64,000 nucleotides of DNA from Porphyra umbilicalis (lineage: Eukaryota; Rhodophyta; Bangiophyceae; Bangiales; Bangiaceae), in NCBI GenBank assembly GCA_002049455.2, contig KV918892.1:1-64000 (forward strand), in the 5' to 3' direction. The position numbers were made by a program, and so were the translations under genes. The notes under the pieces are model-generated. The model saw nothing but the letters and a program-made list of their open reading frames with translations, did no database searches and had not been told where the DNA came from. Of this stretch, positions 1 to 11,772 are shown piece after piece (position 1 is the first letter of the stretch; every line of letters starts with the position of its first letter).

Positions 1-2
1 GC

Positions 3-823
3 GGCGGCGGTCGCCCGCCGCCGCCCCCGCCGTGGGTGGTGGAAGTCGGCGGGCGCGCCGACGCGCGGCGGCCGCCGTCGCGCTCCGACGCTGCGTTTGC
101 GGCGCGCTCCGCCGCCTGGGCGGCGGGCGTGGCGGACGTGGTCGTTGCGCTCGTGCGGGCGGCCGACGCGGGGCGCGACGCGGCGGGGCTGCCGGATGTT
201 CTGCCCCCGTTTTTGGCCGAAGTCGCGCGCGCCGCGGGCGCGTCGCCGTCGGCGGCCGCCGCCGCCGTCGCGGGCGACGGCGGCGGCGGTGGGGGCGGCG
301 GCGGCGGCGGCGGCGGCTCCTTCCGACGCCGCACCGCGCTGGTGCTGGCGGTGCGCGACGCCGACGGCGGCACCTTTCACGACGATGCGGCGGCAGCGTC
401 GCTGCGCGCCTCCCTCGACGCCGTGTGGGCGGCGACGGAGGCGCCCGCCGTGGCCGACGGGGGGCGGTTGGGGGATTGGCTCGACGTGGCCGTCGTGCCG
501 CTGCCCCACTATGTGCACGCGCGGGGTGGCTGGGAGGCGGCCGTGGCGGACCTCGCGACGCGCCTCCGCCTCCCCGGCGGGACCCGACCCCCCGACGTGG
601 TTGCCGACGCGGCGGATGGGGCGTGCCTCCGCCGCCCGGCGTACAGCAAGGGCATCCCAACGGCGGGGCTGGTGCGGTACAGCCGCGCCGCGTGGGAGGC
701 CACCGCCTACGCGCCGGCGGTGGGGGGGGGGGGGGGGGATGGGGGGGGGGAGCAGCAGCGTCGGCGCCTCGGCGGCGGCCGCTTCGCGGTCCGCGTGGAG
801 TGGGGGCAGCGGGCGGCGCGGGC

Positions 824-854
<31 letters not shown>

Positions 855-1741
855 GCGGCCACGCACCGACGGGTTGGTGGATGAGCTCGACGGGGAGGGC
901 GGGGAGTGGGGCGGTGCCGACGCCACCGGCCGACCGTTTGGGGAGGCGGAGGAGGGGGGCGACGGCGGGGACGACGACCGGTGGGGCGCCGCCGGTGGGG
1001 ACGGGGGGGAACTCGCCGCCACCTTTCACTGCGACGCCGCGTTTGCGGCCGCGCTCGCCGCCGCGGGGGCGCACCACGGGGTGCTCGGGCGCGCGCTCGG
1101 TGCGGCCGCGTCGCCGCTCGACGGGCTCGGCGTTGCGCTCGACGCCGTTTGGGCGGAAGCCGCCGCCGCGTTCGAGGACGCGACGGCCGACTATGCCGAC
1201 ACGGGTGTGGCGGCGCGGAAGCGCGGTCAGCTGCTCGCGGCGCTCGACGTGGGGGGGCAGGCGCTGTTTACGGCGCAGCTGCGGCTGTTGCGGGAAGCCG
1301 CCCTGGCCGGCTATGTGGCGGCCACGACGGAGGGGGGGGGGTCAGGGGGGGGCGCCCCGCCCCCACCGCATCGGCCCCTGCGGGCGGTGGCGGCGGACGC
1401 GGGGGCGACGGCGGCGACGGCGCAGACGCAGACGGCGCAGACGACGCAGACGCAGACGACGCAGGCGCGGAAGGGGCGTCGCGCCCCTCGACGCCGCGGC
1501 CGTCCCCCGAAGGCGCCTACCTCGCCGCCGACGCGGCCTTTTGCGCCGGCGCCGCAGCGGCGACGCGCCCGGGCAGCGGCTGGTCGTCTGCGGCGACGCG
1601 CGGCGACCTCCACGCGTCCATGCAGTCCCTCGCCGCCGCCCGCCGCCGCGTCACGGCGGTGCGGGTGGCGGCCGCCGACGCGGCGGCGGACGTGGGGCGC
1701 TTCCTCGGGCTGCAGCGCGCAAAGCTGGGGGCCATCCAAGA

Positions 1742-1774
<33 letters not shown>

Positions 1775-1964
1775 GTCGGCCGGAGCGGGCGTGTGGCACG
1801 GGGGGGTGGCGGTGCGCCCGGGGGGGTCCCCACTCAACGTGTCGGTGGGGTACCAGGGCGGCCGCACCGCCGTGCAGGTGTCCCTGGTCCCAGACGACGC
1901 GGCGCACTGTACGTTGATGGGGGGGGGGGGGGGGGGTCAGCGAGGGGGACCCGATCCCCGGTGA
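3..1964 (+). CDS. RHD3/Sey1-type dynamin-like GTPase, 3' part
   Basis: Large GTPases of the RHD3/Sey1/atlastin group fuse ER tubules. The frame is open at the window edge, so the start and the P-loop lie outside. The reading DAAFAARSAAWAAGVADVVV followed by a GRDAAGLP stretch matches the region after G3 in RHD3. ALVLAVRDADGGT at about 340-380 carries the Arg-Asp motif that replaces the usual G4 motif in this group. LGDWLDVAVVPLPHYVHARG and KGIPTAGL also fit the end of the GTPase domain. A helical-bundle-like part follows (FHCDAAFAAAL, then YADTGVAARKRGQLLAALDV, near 1025-1320). The best reading changes frame around the G runs at 721-740 and 1331-1350. The final part ends at a TGA at 1962-1964. 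I did not see the C-terminal membrane hairpin of the family, so the 3' end may be wrong or the protein divergent. The family call is from memory. Confidence 0.6.
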
Positions 1965-2268
1965 CGCGGAGCGGGCGGGGCGCGTGCGTGTGGAGGGGTG
2001 AGTGGGGGCGGCGCGGTGGTGGCGCCGGTCGCCGACCGACGTCCATGACCCGTCCTGGTCGGGCAGAGATGCAGGGGCGACCAAACTAACACGCTCCGAG
2101 CTGTGGCTGTGGTCGGCTGGGTGTCCTGGGTGGCGCTGCCTCCTCGCTGTGACGGGGCGGGGGCGAGCGCAGACTTGGGGCCGACCGGCTTCACGGGCGT
2201 CGGGCCCGGAAACTTGGGCGTCTCGTACCACGCGACCCTGTGAGGGCGCCGCGCCGCGCAACGGCGGT

Positions 2269-2314
<46 letters not shown>

Positions 2315-2522
2315 CGTAGCGGCGGCGTTTAAACGCCGCCGCAAACGTTTGCGGCGGCGTGCCGCCGCCGCCCCGCCGTTGGTTCTCCGTGGCGGCGGGG
2401 GCTCAAATAGGAGGTCCCCGCCCCGTGTGGCTGCCCCTTGTCCCCCTGCCATTGTTTTGTCGGTTGCGGGCGTGCCGCGTCGGTCCCCCCCCCCCCCCCC
2501 TCGCCCCCCCCCCCCCCCCCCC
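1965..2522. other. Intergenic stretch between convergent genes
   Basis: This gap separates the 3' ends of the GTPase and methyltransferase-like genes. Apart from a GGC microsatellite and a short GCCGCCGC-rich inverted stretch just after it (about 2325-2372), I see no coding signal. Confidence 0.5.
2270..2314. repeat. (GGC)n microsatellite
   Basis: About fifteen uninterrupted GGC units, followed by GTAGC and more GGC. It lies in the convergent intergenic gap. Confidence 0.95.
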
Positions 2523-3329
2523 CTACCAGCGATCCCGCATCTGCTGCACGTCGTACACGAGCAGCTGCTTGCGGCGGCCGCGGGTGCCCCGCGCGAGCCC
2601 CCCCACCACCCGCGCGCTCGCGCCAAAGCGGAAGGGCGGGCCGCGCACGTTGAGCAGCGGCGCGTCGGCGCGCGCGCGGTGGCCGCCGTGGCGCCCCCCG
2701 TCGGTGGGGACCCCCCCCCCCCCCCTGGGGGCGCGCGCTCCCCCCCCCCCCCCCCGGCCCGCCCGTCCAGCTGCCGACGGCCAAGCGGCGGCTGCCACTC
2801 GCGGCGACGCGCGCAAAAAAGGCATAGGCGGTCGCCGGGGGGAGGTCGTCCAGCCCCGCCCACGCCCACACCACGTCCGCGGGCGGCAGGGGCGCCGCCC
2901 AGTAGGGGACCCCCCCCGTCGCAACGCCCCCCGGCAGCGCCGCGGCGGCGGCGACCGAGGCAGCGGGCAAGCCGGCTGCCCCTCCCCCCCCCCCCCCCCC
3001 CCCCCCGCCGCCGCCGCGCCGCCGTCGACGCACGTGTAGGCAAACGCGGGGCGCTCGTACGCGACGCGCGCGAGGAGGGCGGGCATCCACGCCGCGTGCG
3101 CGCCGCAGGGCACGTCGAGGAGGGAGCGCGCAGACGTGGTCACCAGCAGCCGGTAGAGCATAAAGGAGAGCGCCGTCACGTTGGTGCCCCCAACCACGTC
3201 CGTCGGGTGGAGGAGGCGGCGGGTGATGTGGGGGGGGGGGACGCCCCGAAAGGGCGCGACGGGCTCCGTGGGGTCCTCCTCGGGGGGGGGGGGGCGTCTC
3301 CAGACGGTGGGGCCCCACCGGCCGCGGCC

Positions 3330-3372
<43 letters not shown>

Positions 3373-3822
3373 CCGCCCGGCCGACGGGCGCCGCGTCGGC
3401 CGCGTCGGGCCCGAGCAGGTCCCGATTGTCCGTCTCGGGCAGGTCCGCCAACCGCTCGTCGACCGCCCCGCCGTCGGCCGCCGCCGCCGCCGCCGCCGCC
3501 GCGGCCGAGGCGGGGGCGGCCACAGTCGTCCCCCCCCCCCCCCACCCCCCCTCCGACCGTGCCGCCGCCACCGGCGGTGCCACCCCCCCACCCGCGAGCG
3601 CCCCCACCGGCGGTTGGCGTGTACCCCCCCCCCCCCCCCCCGCCCCCCCCTTTCCCCGCCGCACCCTCCGCACCCGCCGCCGCCACCCGCCGCTGCCGCG
3701 CGGCGGCCGCCGCCGCCGCCGCCGCCGCGCGCAGCGCCACCTCCTCCGCCTCGGCGGCCGCATCATCAAGCACCCCCTTCTCCTCCGCCTCGAGGCGCCC
3801 CGCGCGGCGCCCCCCCGCCGCC

Positions 3823-3853
<31 letters not shown>

Positions 3854-4172
3854 TCGCGGGCGCCGACGGGGCGGCCGCGGTCGCGGCGGCGCCGCGCACG
3901 CGTCCCCCCCCCCCCCCCCCCCCCCCCAGTGCGTCGCCAGCGACGTGGAGGTGCGGTCCCCCCCCCCCCCACCCCCCCCCCACGCCCACAGCCCCCCCCC
4001 CCCCCGGCGGCGGGGGGTCCCCCCCCAGCAGCAGCGACGTGAGGAAGAGGAGCCCCCCCGCCGCCGCCACCCGCCGTGCGGCGGTGGCGGCGCGGCAGAG
4101 GGCGCGCCGCGCGACCGCGCGGGTGGCGGCGGGGGGGGGACGACCCCCGCCGCCCGCCGGGGGGGGCGCCCC

Positions 4173-4206
<34 letters not shown>

Positions 4207-4216
4207 GGGGGGGCAT
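2523..4216 (-). CDS. Membrane-anchored class I methyltransferase-like protein
   Basis: The protein is probably an S-adenosylmethionine-dependent methyltransferase of unknown substrate. Near the middle (about 3060-3190) it reads NVTALSFMLYRLLVTTSARS followed by LLDVPCGAHAAWM. DVPCG is a typical motif I for binding the cofactor. AYTCVDG follows as the next strand. Further on DVVWAWAGLDDLPPATAYAF and GSRRLAVGSWTGG resemble motifs IV and V, and the end (LLNVRGPPFRFG ... LLVYDVQQMRDRW) fits the last strands of the fold. An N-terminal hydrophobic stretch (AAGGLLFLTSLLLGG, about 4040) suggests a signal anchor, so the catalytic part would face a lumen or the outside. The stop at 2523-2525 is clear. 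The start is uncertain: I chose the ATG at 4214-4216, which needs frame changes in nearby G runs. The region between anchor and catalytic core is Ala/Gly-rich filler broken by homopolymers. Gene limits are approximate. Confidence 0.55.
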
Positions 4217-4925
4217 GGCGCGCCCCCCCGGTGGCCGCCGGGAGGGGGTGGTCGGCAGCCGCGTGGCGGGGGGGGGGGGGGGTGGGAGGATGGGTGGGGG
4301 GGGGGGGGGGGGGTGGAACAGAGGCAGCGGCGCGCGGGCGTAGGGAGGGGGGGACGTCCAACAAGGGGGGAGGTGCGGGAGGGGGGGGGGGAGGCGGGGG
4401 GGGGGGAAGCGCAAAGACGACGGGAACGGGGTGGCGCCGAGCGGCGTGTGCGGCCGGGGGGGGGGTGTGGCCGGGAGAGCCGCTGGGGACGCGGGCGCCC
4501 CGAGCGCGGCCGGCGCGGCGAGCCCCCACCGCCCGGTGCGGGGGGGGGACACCCCCGCCGCCCCGCCTGCCGCGGGGCGCGCCGCCCCCCCCCCCCCCCC
4601 GCCGCCCCGTCGCCGCCACGGGCTGCCGCGGCGGCGGCGCGCCCTCACACGCCGCGCGCCGAGGCGGGAGGGACGGCTCCCTCCGGGGCCGCCGTGACGG
4701 CGGCGCGCACCGACCGCCGCCGCCGTCGCCGCTGCCGCCGCTGCGGTGGCGCGCCCCGCGGGCCGACGCGGCCGCCGCCGCCGCCGCCGCCGCTGCCGCC
4801 GCCGCTGACAATCCGCCGCCGGCGCATGGCGTCGGCGGGGGGCGCGCGGACCGAGCGGGGAGGCGGTTGCGCGGTGTTTTTGGGTGGTGGCGGGGGCGGG
4901 CGTGGTGGGCTCGTGGCGGCGGCAA

Positions 4926-5195
4926 CCCGCGCCGGAAAATAATCGATGGGACGGGGACGCGCGCGGCGCGGCGGTGCGAGGGACATCGTCCTCGGTCTCT
5001 GACGCTTGAGGCGGGCCCGGTTGTACGCGCCGGTGCGCCATGCGCCGACGCTGTGGCTCATCTGGTCACGGCACCTACTTTTCGGTGCAGATCTCCGCCG
5101 CATATGCTCTGTCCGACGGCTCGCTGCCAACTCTGGTATCGATTGAACCGCTCATCCGATTGCCGCGCTACGCGCTGCAACTCCTTGTCTGTATG
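4926..5195. other. Upstream flank, no gene seen
   Basis: Transition from GC-rich to ordinary composition upstream of the methyltransferase-like gene. No convincing frame or repeat was found here. Confidence 0.4.
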
Positions 5196-5498
5196 TGTGG
5201 CGCCTTACGATAAGATCCTCATTGTTTGCGCGAGCTTCATTTTTGACTTAGACACACCGTTCGACTCAGCTCATCGAGATCTGTCCTATGAGGCTATCTC
5301 CACGTCAATATGACCGAATACCAAGAACTGATCGTGACATGCATTCTGGCATATTTCTCCTCGACTTTGAGAATCGGGCTTGACGGCCCCGTACGGGGGG
5401 GTTTCTGAGAGACTTTAGAATTGTAGAAAACTTCAAGCGGCCATATCTCGGTTTGACCGATCTCAAGAAAAATGAGGATCTTATCGTAAGGCGCCACA
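5196..5498. mobile_element. 303-bp MITE with 28-bp perfect terminal inverted repeats
   Basis: Both ends carry the same 28-bp inverted repeat beginning TGTGGCGCCTTACGA (5196-5223 and 5471-5498, identical). The interior has no long frame. Related ends occur at 55716-55743 (28 of 28) and, inverted, at 61958-61985 (26 of 28), so this is a dispersed family. TGTA directly follows the right end and also occurs 2 bp before the left end, so a clean target duplication is not proved. The superfamily is not assigned. Confidence 0.8.
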
Positions 5499-6784
5499 TG
5501 TACATACTGTACAGTACCGTAGCACGCCTCGTGCCGCTCCTTGACACTGGCCGTTGCCATCGCGCGGCCCGTACAGTACTCGGCCGCCGCGGCGCCGCCA
5601 CGCGGCCGACGCCGGGTGGCTGCCCGAGCGCGGGCGGTACCCCTGCGCGCCCCTAGCCGCCCCCGCACGCGGACGCCGTGCACGCTCGCCACGCCGGCTT
5701 GACGACGCAACGGGCGCTCCCGGTCGTCTGCGTGGCACGAGCGGCGCGGGCCCGTCGAGCACGGGGCGGCACGCCGCAGCGTCTGGCGGGCGCGCGCAGC
5801 AGCGTCTGGCGGCGGCGCGCCGTCGCGTCTGGCGGCGGCGCGCCGTCGCGTCTGGCGGCGGCGAGCGGCCGGCCCCTCCCCTGCGGCGGTCGCCTGTGGT
5901 CTGCCGGCACACTGCCTCCCAGCCGCCAACGCTCCGTGGGCGCCACGGCGCGGGGCTCGGCGGCCACGCCGATGCGCGCGCCGCCCGCTATCGTGCCGCC
6001 GCTGACCGCGGCTCCACGCGCGGCGCCGACAGACGCGCTGGGCGCCGTCTGATTCGCGCCGAGTGACACGCGCACGTCGTGCCCACGGTGGACGGCCGCG
6101 CCGGGCGGCAGCAGGTGGCAAGGATTCCTTGCCGGCGGGGCGAGATTGATTGTTGTTGTTTCCTGTCGAGCACGGCGGCCCACACCTGACCCCAGCCGTC
6201 CCGAACCCTATGTCCCACACCCGGTCCGTGAACCGCTTGCTTGGCAGCGTTACTACCCAAGCGGGTCGCTCGCCCGCGGCGGCCGATCTTTTTTTTGGTG
6301 GAGGCGCTCGGCGGACCCACCGCCCACGGCTGCGGTGTGGGGCGACGCCGCGACGGTCGGGGACAGAGAGGGGGTGTGGTGGTCGACGCTTGGCGCTGTT
6401 CCGCCGTCACCACGCAGGGTGGCGGAGCCGTGCAAGCACGTGCGCCGCACAGACGTACCGCACAGCCTTCCCTAAGGCGCATCCTACCTAGAATGGCTGC
6501 TGGCGACGTCTGCTTCCAGTCTATGCTTGCGCGCGCCGCCTCGGCCCTGTCCGCTGCAAGCCGCGTCCCGGACCGCTGCAACGGCGCGGCGTGCGGTCGC
6601 CCGTCTTAAGAGTCACCCTCTTCCAGCGTTTCGGGCGCCTCCCCACCCCTTTCTCTTGCGTAGGTACGGCTCTGCTCGATGGCTCCTCCCCGGTGCTCTC
6701 CCCACCCCACCCCACGGTCTTGTTCTGCGAGCAGGCGGCGCTCACTGTGCCCGCCCCCCCTCCCCAACCAGTTGTTTTCCCACA
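5499..6784. other. GC-rich intergenic region
   Basis: No credible gene. Frames here are Arg/Ala-rich by-products of composition. It contains short GTACAGTA motifs near 5509 and 5570 and a tandem repeat at 5775-5870. The last 150 bases before 6785 are pyrimidine-rich and may be the promoter or leader of the next gene. Confidence 0.4.
5775..5870. repeat. Short GC-rich tandem repeat
   Basis: About four copies of a roughly 24-bp unit containing GCGTCTGGCGGCGGCG. The first copies are less regular than the last two. Confidence 0.75.
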
Positions 6785-7570
6785 ATGGAGGCATTCCTCG
6801 CAGACCCCAACGCGCGCGCGTGGCTCCTCGCCGAGTGGCGCGGCAAGCCGTCCACGTCGCCCACCGGCCTCGGCGTGCACGTGACGCCGCAGGTCCGCAC
6901 CGCCACCCGCGTGCACGCCCTGACCGTCTCCGACTGCCTCCGAGGCGCCCGCGATGGAACCCCCGGGCGGTCGGTCGTGGAGGTGCGGGTGGCAACCCAG
7001 CGTGTGCCGGGCTTCCTCCTCGGCACGGCGGTAGAGGTGGAGCGGTCGGCGCTGCCGGCCTCCCTCCTCCGCCTGTTGCCCGCTGACGGCGCCGCGGCGG
7101 CGGCGCCGACGGCGGATCCCCGCGGCGGCGCCTCGGCTGCGACCGTGTCGGCCGCCACGGCCGCCGACGCGCTTGCCCTCCCCGCCGTCGGCACGCGGCG
7201 GTGGGTGGCAACGACAGTTGGGGACGCCGCGACGGCGGCATGCAGCAGCGCCCTGGTCGCTGCCCCGCTTTGTGGCGGCAGCCCCGCCTCCCCGACCGCC
7301 TCCCTGTGCGAATTTTGTTGGGCGCCCACCCTTGCCGGCGGCGTGACGGTGCGCCTCTGGCGGTGGCCCGCCGGCGGCGCGCCGCCATCGATCCGCGTCG
7401 TGACCTTTAGCCGCGTCCGCCGCGGGCAGCTTCCGACGCCCGCCGCCATTTGCAAGGTCGCCATCGTATCACCGGCGACGGCGGCGGCGGCGACGGCCGC
7501 CAATGGTGGCAGCGGCGGTGGCCACGGTGGCAGCCGAACGCGCAAGCGGCCACGCGAGGCGCTCCCTTGA
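6785..7570 (+). CDS. Unrecognised 261-residue protein
   Basis: I do not recognise a family. An ATG in context CACAATGGAG opens a single undisturbed frame of 261 codons, ending in TGA at 7568-7570. The protein starts MEAFLADPNARAWLLAEWRG and has balanced composition in its first 100 residues, unlike random GC-rich frames. An Ala-rich linker follows at about residues 100-130. A second more ordinary block includes LCEFCWAPTLAGGVTVRLWR and GQLPTPAAICKVAI. The tail is Gly/Ser-rich and ends in a basic cluster, RTRKRPRE, a possible nuclear signal. No signal peptide or membrane span is visible. Unlike its neighbours it has no G/C runs longer than six, and its frame is intact, which supports a real gene. 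Confidence 0.6.
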   Translation: MEAFLADPNARAWLLAEWRGKPSTSPTGLGVHVTPQVRTATRVHALTVSDCLRGARDGTPGRSVVEVRVATQRVPGFLLGTAVEVERSALPASLLRLLPADGAAAAAPTADPRGGASAATVSAATAADALALPAVGTRRWVATTVGDAATAACSSALVAAPLCGGSPASPTASLCEFCWAPTLAGGVTVRLWRWPAGGAPPSIRVVTFSRVRRGQLPTPAAICKVAIVSPATAAAATAANGGSGGGHGGSRTRKRPREALP

Positions 7571-9914
7571 GACGCCGTCGGATTACCGCAATTTTGGCCA
7601 GGAAAGCGCATCCCAATATGGGCGACACAGCCGGGCTACGAACACCTCGTCCGGCCTTTGCCTATGAAACAGGCAAAACCACACACCCCCCCGCATACCA
7701 ACAAAAACTTCATAAGAAGAGCTTTCTGGCCATGTATGTTTTATGCTTTGATGCCCAGCCACACCATAGTGGCGGTGGCTCGCTCTTGATGCCCGGATTA
7801 CCCTGGTGCCCTCTTGTTGCGCCCACCGTCGATGCCCCCCAGGCATCAGCCAGCGACACCACCCACCTGAAACTCTTCCTTGGTCCAGTGGGAGCCTGTT
7901 AAATACAAGAAACCCAGCGGGGAGGTGGCCGCTTGCCCGGAGGTGGGTCCTTTGTGGCTTCAAAGGCAGCCAAAATCCATTCTTCGGTACCTGCCCACTG
8001 CACAGGCAAAAGCCAGAGGCTGGGCAGACCGACTACCTCAGCTGGGCTACTATGACTCTATGAGAGTGCCTCCGTGCATAAATCCTGGTAGCAACCCAAA
8101 AGCATGTCTGTTCTATGGGGGGGAACTGGCCCCGTCGGGTCCCGCATGCTCACCAGGGATGGTCCCATAAAAACTGAACCAAAAAGAAGCTAGACCTCCC
8201 CCTACCCTGGTTGTCTTCCCAATGACCCCAGCACCCTAAAGAGCTGCCACACCCAACTCTGCTGGCCGACAGGTGGCTCCCATCCTCCGGACAACCAGCG
8301 GACGCCGGAAGGGCGTCATGGCCCGCTTTGCCGGCCTCGCTCATGTCAATGGGGGGTTTTTCCAGTTGACATGATGACTTCAACTGCCTTATGCATGCCT
8401 TTAGAGAGGGGTAGAGGCCGGCCACGGCTCATTGTGCAGGAGAGCCAGCTGTAGGAGGTCGTTTTCCACCGAAGAAAAGCTTGTCGGCATGACATGCCGA
8501 CCAAGACATTGTCTTGGTTGTTTAACACGTACGTGGTTCACAGCAGCACCTCTCAATTTTGGATATCCAGAATTTTGTCGCGGTTGTCATATTTTCCAAC
8601 GTGTCAAGACGTGTCACGACCCAAAAGTCCACCCTCGACAAGGTTTACGCCCGATGATTGGCTGCAGGTGCTTTGAAAAGTCCACGTGGCTCCATGCTCG
8701 TGACCTCCCGGCACCTCGACCGCCACTCGACCAATTGTGTGGCGGCGCGCACCCCGGAGGACCGTCACGAGCCAATCGACCAGCCACGCCCAGTTAAGAC
8801 ACCCCTGAGGCGGACATTAGGATTGCCGGCCATTCATTGGCCAGATTGGTAGGTGTCAGACACTTTTCACTTGTCCAGCGGTTGGAACCAGCTTTCTGAA
8901 GACGTGTCCCAACCGTAGCTGGCAGCAGGCGCATCAGGGCGTCTCAGGGCATTCACAGCACACGTGTTTCTTCCAATATGTGACAAATCGAAAGTCTACC
9001 TCCTGAACCATGCGAATCGCATCGATCTGGAGCCAGCCGGATCGCCATCACGCTCGTTGCAGACCGGGCCATGTTGAGCACTATGATGACTCTGGATGAT
9101 CTTCTTTCTTGGATGAGCCTATGATCGAAGGACGGGGGGGGTAGTAGCTTGGGTTCTATCATACGGATGGGGTACGAGGTGACATCAATGCGTCAAGGTG
9201 GGACAATCTTTTCATCAGAGGTAGCGTGAGAAGAGCAGCAGCTACAAGAAAACGAGGACGTCAAAAGTGGGTTGCAAACCACGTAGCATTGTTCACCACG
9301 AGCTTCTCTATCATTGTACGTCACGATCAGTAACAGAAGTATCTGCTTTTTACCTGCTTTTTTGCGCTTCTTATGTGTACGCCTCTTGGTACCGTGGAGA
9401 GGGTACGAGTTTCACGTGTACGCTGTAATGATGCAACGTGTCCGCATCCTAATGTCCGCCCTTATCTGGGCGTGCAGCGACCGTCACACGGCGCGCACGC
9501 GACGTGCCGCCGCATCGCCTCGGCGGCGCCCGCGCCCGCGCGCGCTCCCCCCCCCGCCCCAATCGCCCGCCGCCGGATCCCGCGCCCACACGTGCCGCCC
9601 GTCCCCCCGCCGGCAGCCGTCCCGTATCCCTCCCGCAGCCGTCTCGTCTCTGCCTGTAGCCGCATCGTCTCTCTGCCCGTACCCGTCTCTGCCTGCAGCC
9701 GTCACCCGACGCTCCTCCCGCCCATCCCCGTCTCGCCTCCCGCCCACATCCGCTTCGGCCGCTGTCCCCGCGCGTCCGCGTGGATCCCTCGCTCCCCCCC
9801 CCCCGCCTCCTTGTCGTCCATGGCGCCCCCCCCCCCGGCGGTCCTCACTCGATCGGCGGCCGAGTTTTCCCCCTCCCCCCCCCCCCCCACGCGGCTCCCC
9901 CCCCCCCCCCCGGC
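7571..9914. other. Long non-coding region of ordinary GC
   Basis: Composition drops after the TGA at 7568-7570 and stays mixed to about 9480. No long frame or recognisable repeat family is seen, apart from paired hairpins at 8483-8517. From 9480 it becomes GC- and then C-rich, with long C runs near 9800-9910 that probably form the leader of the carrier gene. Confidence 0.5.
8483..8517. repeat. Two adjacent perfect hairpins
   Basis: GTCGGCATG-A-CATGCCGAC (8483-8501) is followed, sharing one base, by CCAAGACA-T-TGTCTTGG (8501-8517). Each has a one-base loop. No repeats of this pair were noticed elsewhere. Confidence 0.85.
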
Positions 9915-11062
9915 ATGAAGCTCGCCGGCGTCACCGTCCAGTCCAAGAGCGGCGTGTCGAGCACGCTGCCGACCCCCCCCCCCCCCCGGCGCCCCCCCCC
10001 CGTGTCGGCGACGCGACCCGCCCCCCCGGTCGGCCTCATGGTCGCCGACGTGGTCGCCGGCCTCTCCGCCTCGGCGGCCGCCATTGGCGTGACGTACCCC
10101 CTCGACACGCTGCGCACGCGGGCGCAAGCGTCGCTCCTCTCGACGACCGTGCCGACGACGCAGTTGGCGGCGGGGTGGACGTCGGCCGCCGCCGGCGCCG
10201 TCGCCACGTCGACGGCCAAGGTGCTCGTGCGGACGGCCACGGGCGGGGCGCTGCCGGCGCTGTCGAGCCTCGTCGCCTCGGCCGTCGGCGTGCCGTTTGA
10301 CGTGGCCAAGACGCGCGCGCAGGCGGGGGTGGGGCCGCCCAAAGCGGCGGCCGCCGCCGCCGCCAATGGCCTCGTTGCCCGCTGCTCGGCGGCGCTGCCG
10401 GGGTGGACGGCCACCCTCGCGCGGGACGTGCCGTTTGCGGCGGTGGAGGTGGTTGGCCTCCTCGCCCTGCGGGCGGTGCTGGTCCACCGCGCCGCCTCGT
10501 CGCGCCGGCAAGCGGCGGCATCGTCGACGGGGGCGGGTGGGGCGGGCGCCGCCGCGCCCGCGAGCGGCTTGCGGCCGCCGGCCGCCGGCGGGCTGTTTGG
10601 CCCGCCCGCGGGTGCCGCGTCTGGGTGGGGCATGGTCGCCGGCGGGGTGGCGGTGACCGCCGCCGCGGCGGCGATCACCACCCCACTCGACGTGATCAAG
10701 ACGCAGCTGATGGCGGCCAAGCGGCCGGGCGGCACGTGGCGGTCGGTCGGCAAGCGGACGGTGGATGTGGCGCGGAAAAAGGCGGGCGTCCGCATCCTCT
10801 TCAAGGGCGTCGGCCCGCGCACGGCGGCGGCCGCGTTGGCGCCGCTCGTCTTTTTGGGCGTCTTTGGCGCCGTCCGCCGCACCGTGGGGGGGCGCTGGGG
10901 GGGGGCGCGACCGGCGCCGCCGGCCCGGGGGGGGTGTACACGCGCGCGCAGGAGGAGGCGGCCGAGGCGGCGGCAACGCCGACCGTGCGGGCGACGGTGG
11001 AGCCGCCAAGGGCGGTCGGGCGCGGCACGGCGGTGACCGGGTGGAGGTTTTATGAGCGCTGA
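9915..11062 (+). CDS. Mitochondrial carrier family protein, possibly SAM-carrier-like
   Basis: Members of this family exchange small metabolites across the inner mitochondrial or plastid membrane. The protein has the three-fold repeat with one signature per repeat: YPLDTLRTRAQ, VPFDVAKTRAQ and TPLDVIKTQLM, each with Pro, acidic and basic residues in the right places. The third repeat continues with LFKGVGPRT and a hydrophobic LAPLVFLGVFGA helix, typical of the last transmembrane pair. This last part recalls S-adenosylmethionine carriers, but the substrate is inference. A Gly/Ala/Ser-rich loop (about 10500-10620) enlarges the space before repeat three. I chose the ATG at 9915, the first in frame after long C runs. 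The frame appears to shift at the G runs around 10886-10907, after which VYTRAQEEAAEAAA runs to a TGA at 11060-11062. Confidence 0.8.
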
Positions 11063-11772
11063 GCGCCTCGGGGGGGTCGGTGGGGGTGGGGGGCTGTGGG
11101 GGATGAGCAGAGGGTTGAATGGGGGTCTCGGGAAAAACCCGCGCGCGCGCGTGGACAGAGTGCTCGTGGGATCGCCACTGGTGGGTGGGTGTTACGCTTG
11201 ATGCCGCTTGCACCCGTCCGTCGCCAGACCGCCTGGAGGGTGCCCGCCAAAACACACGCTTCCCCGCACCCGTCTGCCTGCGCGGGGAGGTAGCGCCGCG
11301 CCAACTCGGCCGCGGCGGCGCAGCACCGTCAACGGGCGCGCGCGGGCGGGGGGGCCCACCCCAATCTCGCGCGCGGTTGCGCGGTGCATCCTGCTGCCGA
11401 CCGCACCCCCATTGGGCGCGGGCCGCCCCCCGGCCGAGAGTGCGGGCGACCCCAAACGGCCGCCAAGTCGCCCGCGCGCCGCGCGGCAGCGCCGCGGCGG
11501 TGCCCCACCCGCGCCGCCGGCGCACGGCCGCCCACGACGCTGCCGGCGGCGGGCCAGAGGGTCCCCAGCGCCCCCCTCCCCGCCCCACACACGCCCCGGC
11601 GCCGACGCGCCGCCCGCCGCCCCGGCAAGCACCACGGCCGGCGCGGCACGGCGGCACGGCGGCACGGGGCGCGGCGCGTCGGTCGGCGCCGCCGGCAGCG
11701 CGGCGCCGCACCCCACCGAGCGGCCGCCCGGCGCGTGCGCCCCCCCCCCCCCCCCCCCCCCCCCCGGGCGCC
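11063..11772. other. Convergent intergenic region
   Basis: Gap between the 3' ends of the carrier and JmjC genes. It is GC-rich and lacks a frame with protein-like composition on either strand. Confidence 0.45.

Noticed and set aside
32-2089. Long Arg/Gly-rich frames overlapping the GTPase gene
   Set aside because: They are out-of-frame readings of GC-rich coding DNA with no domain.
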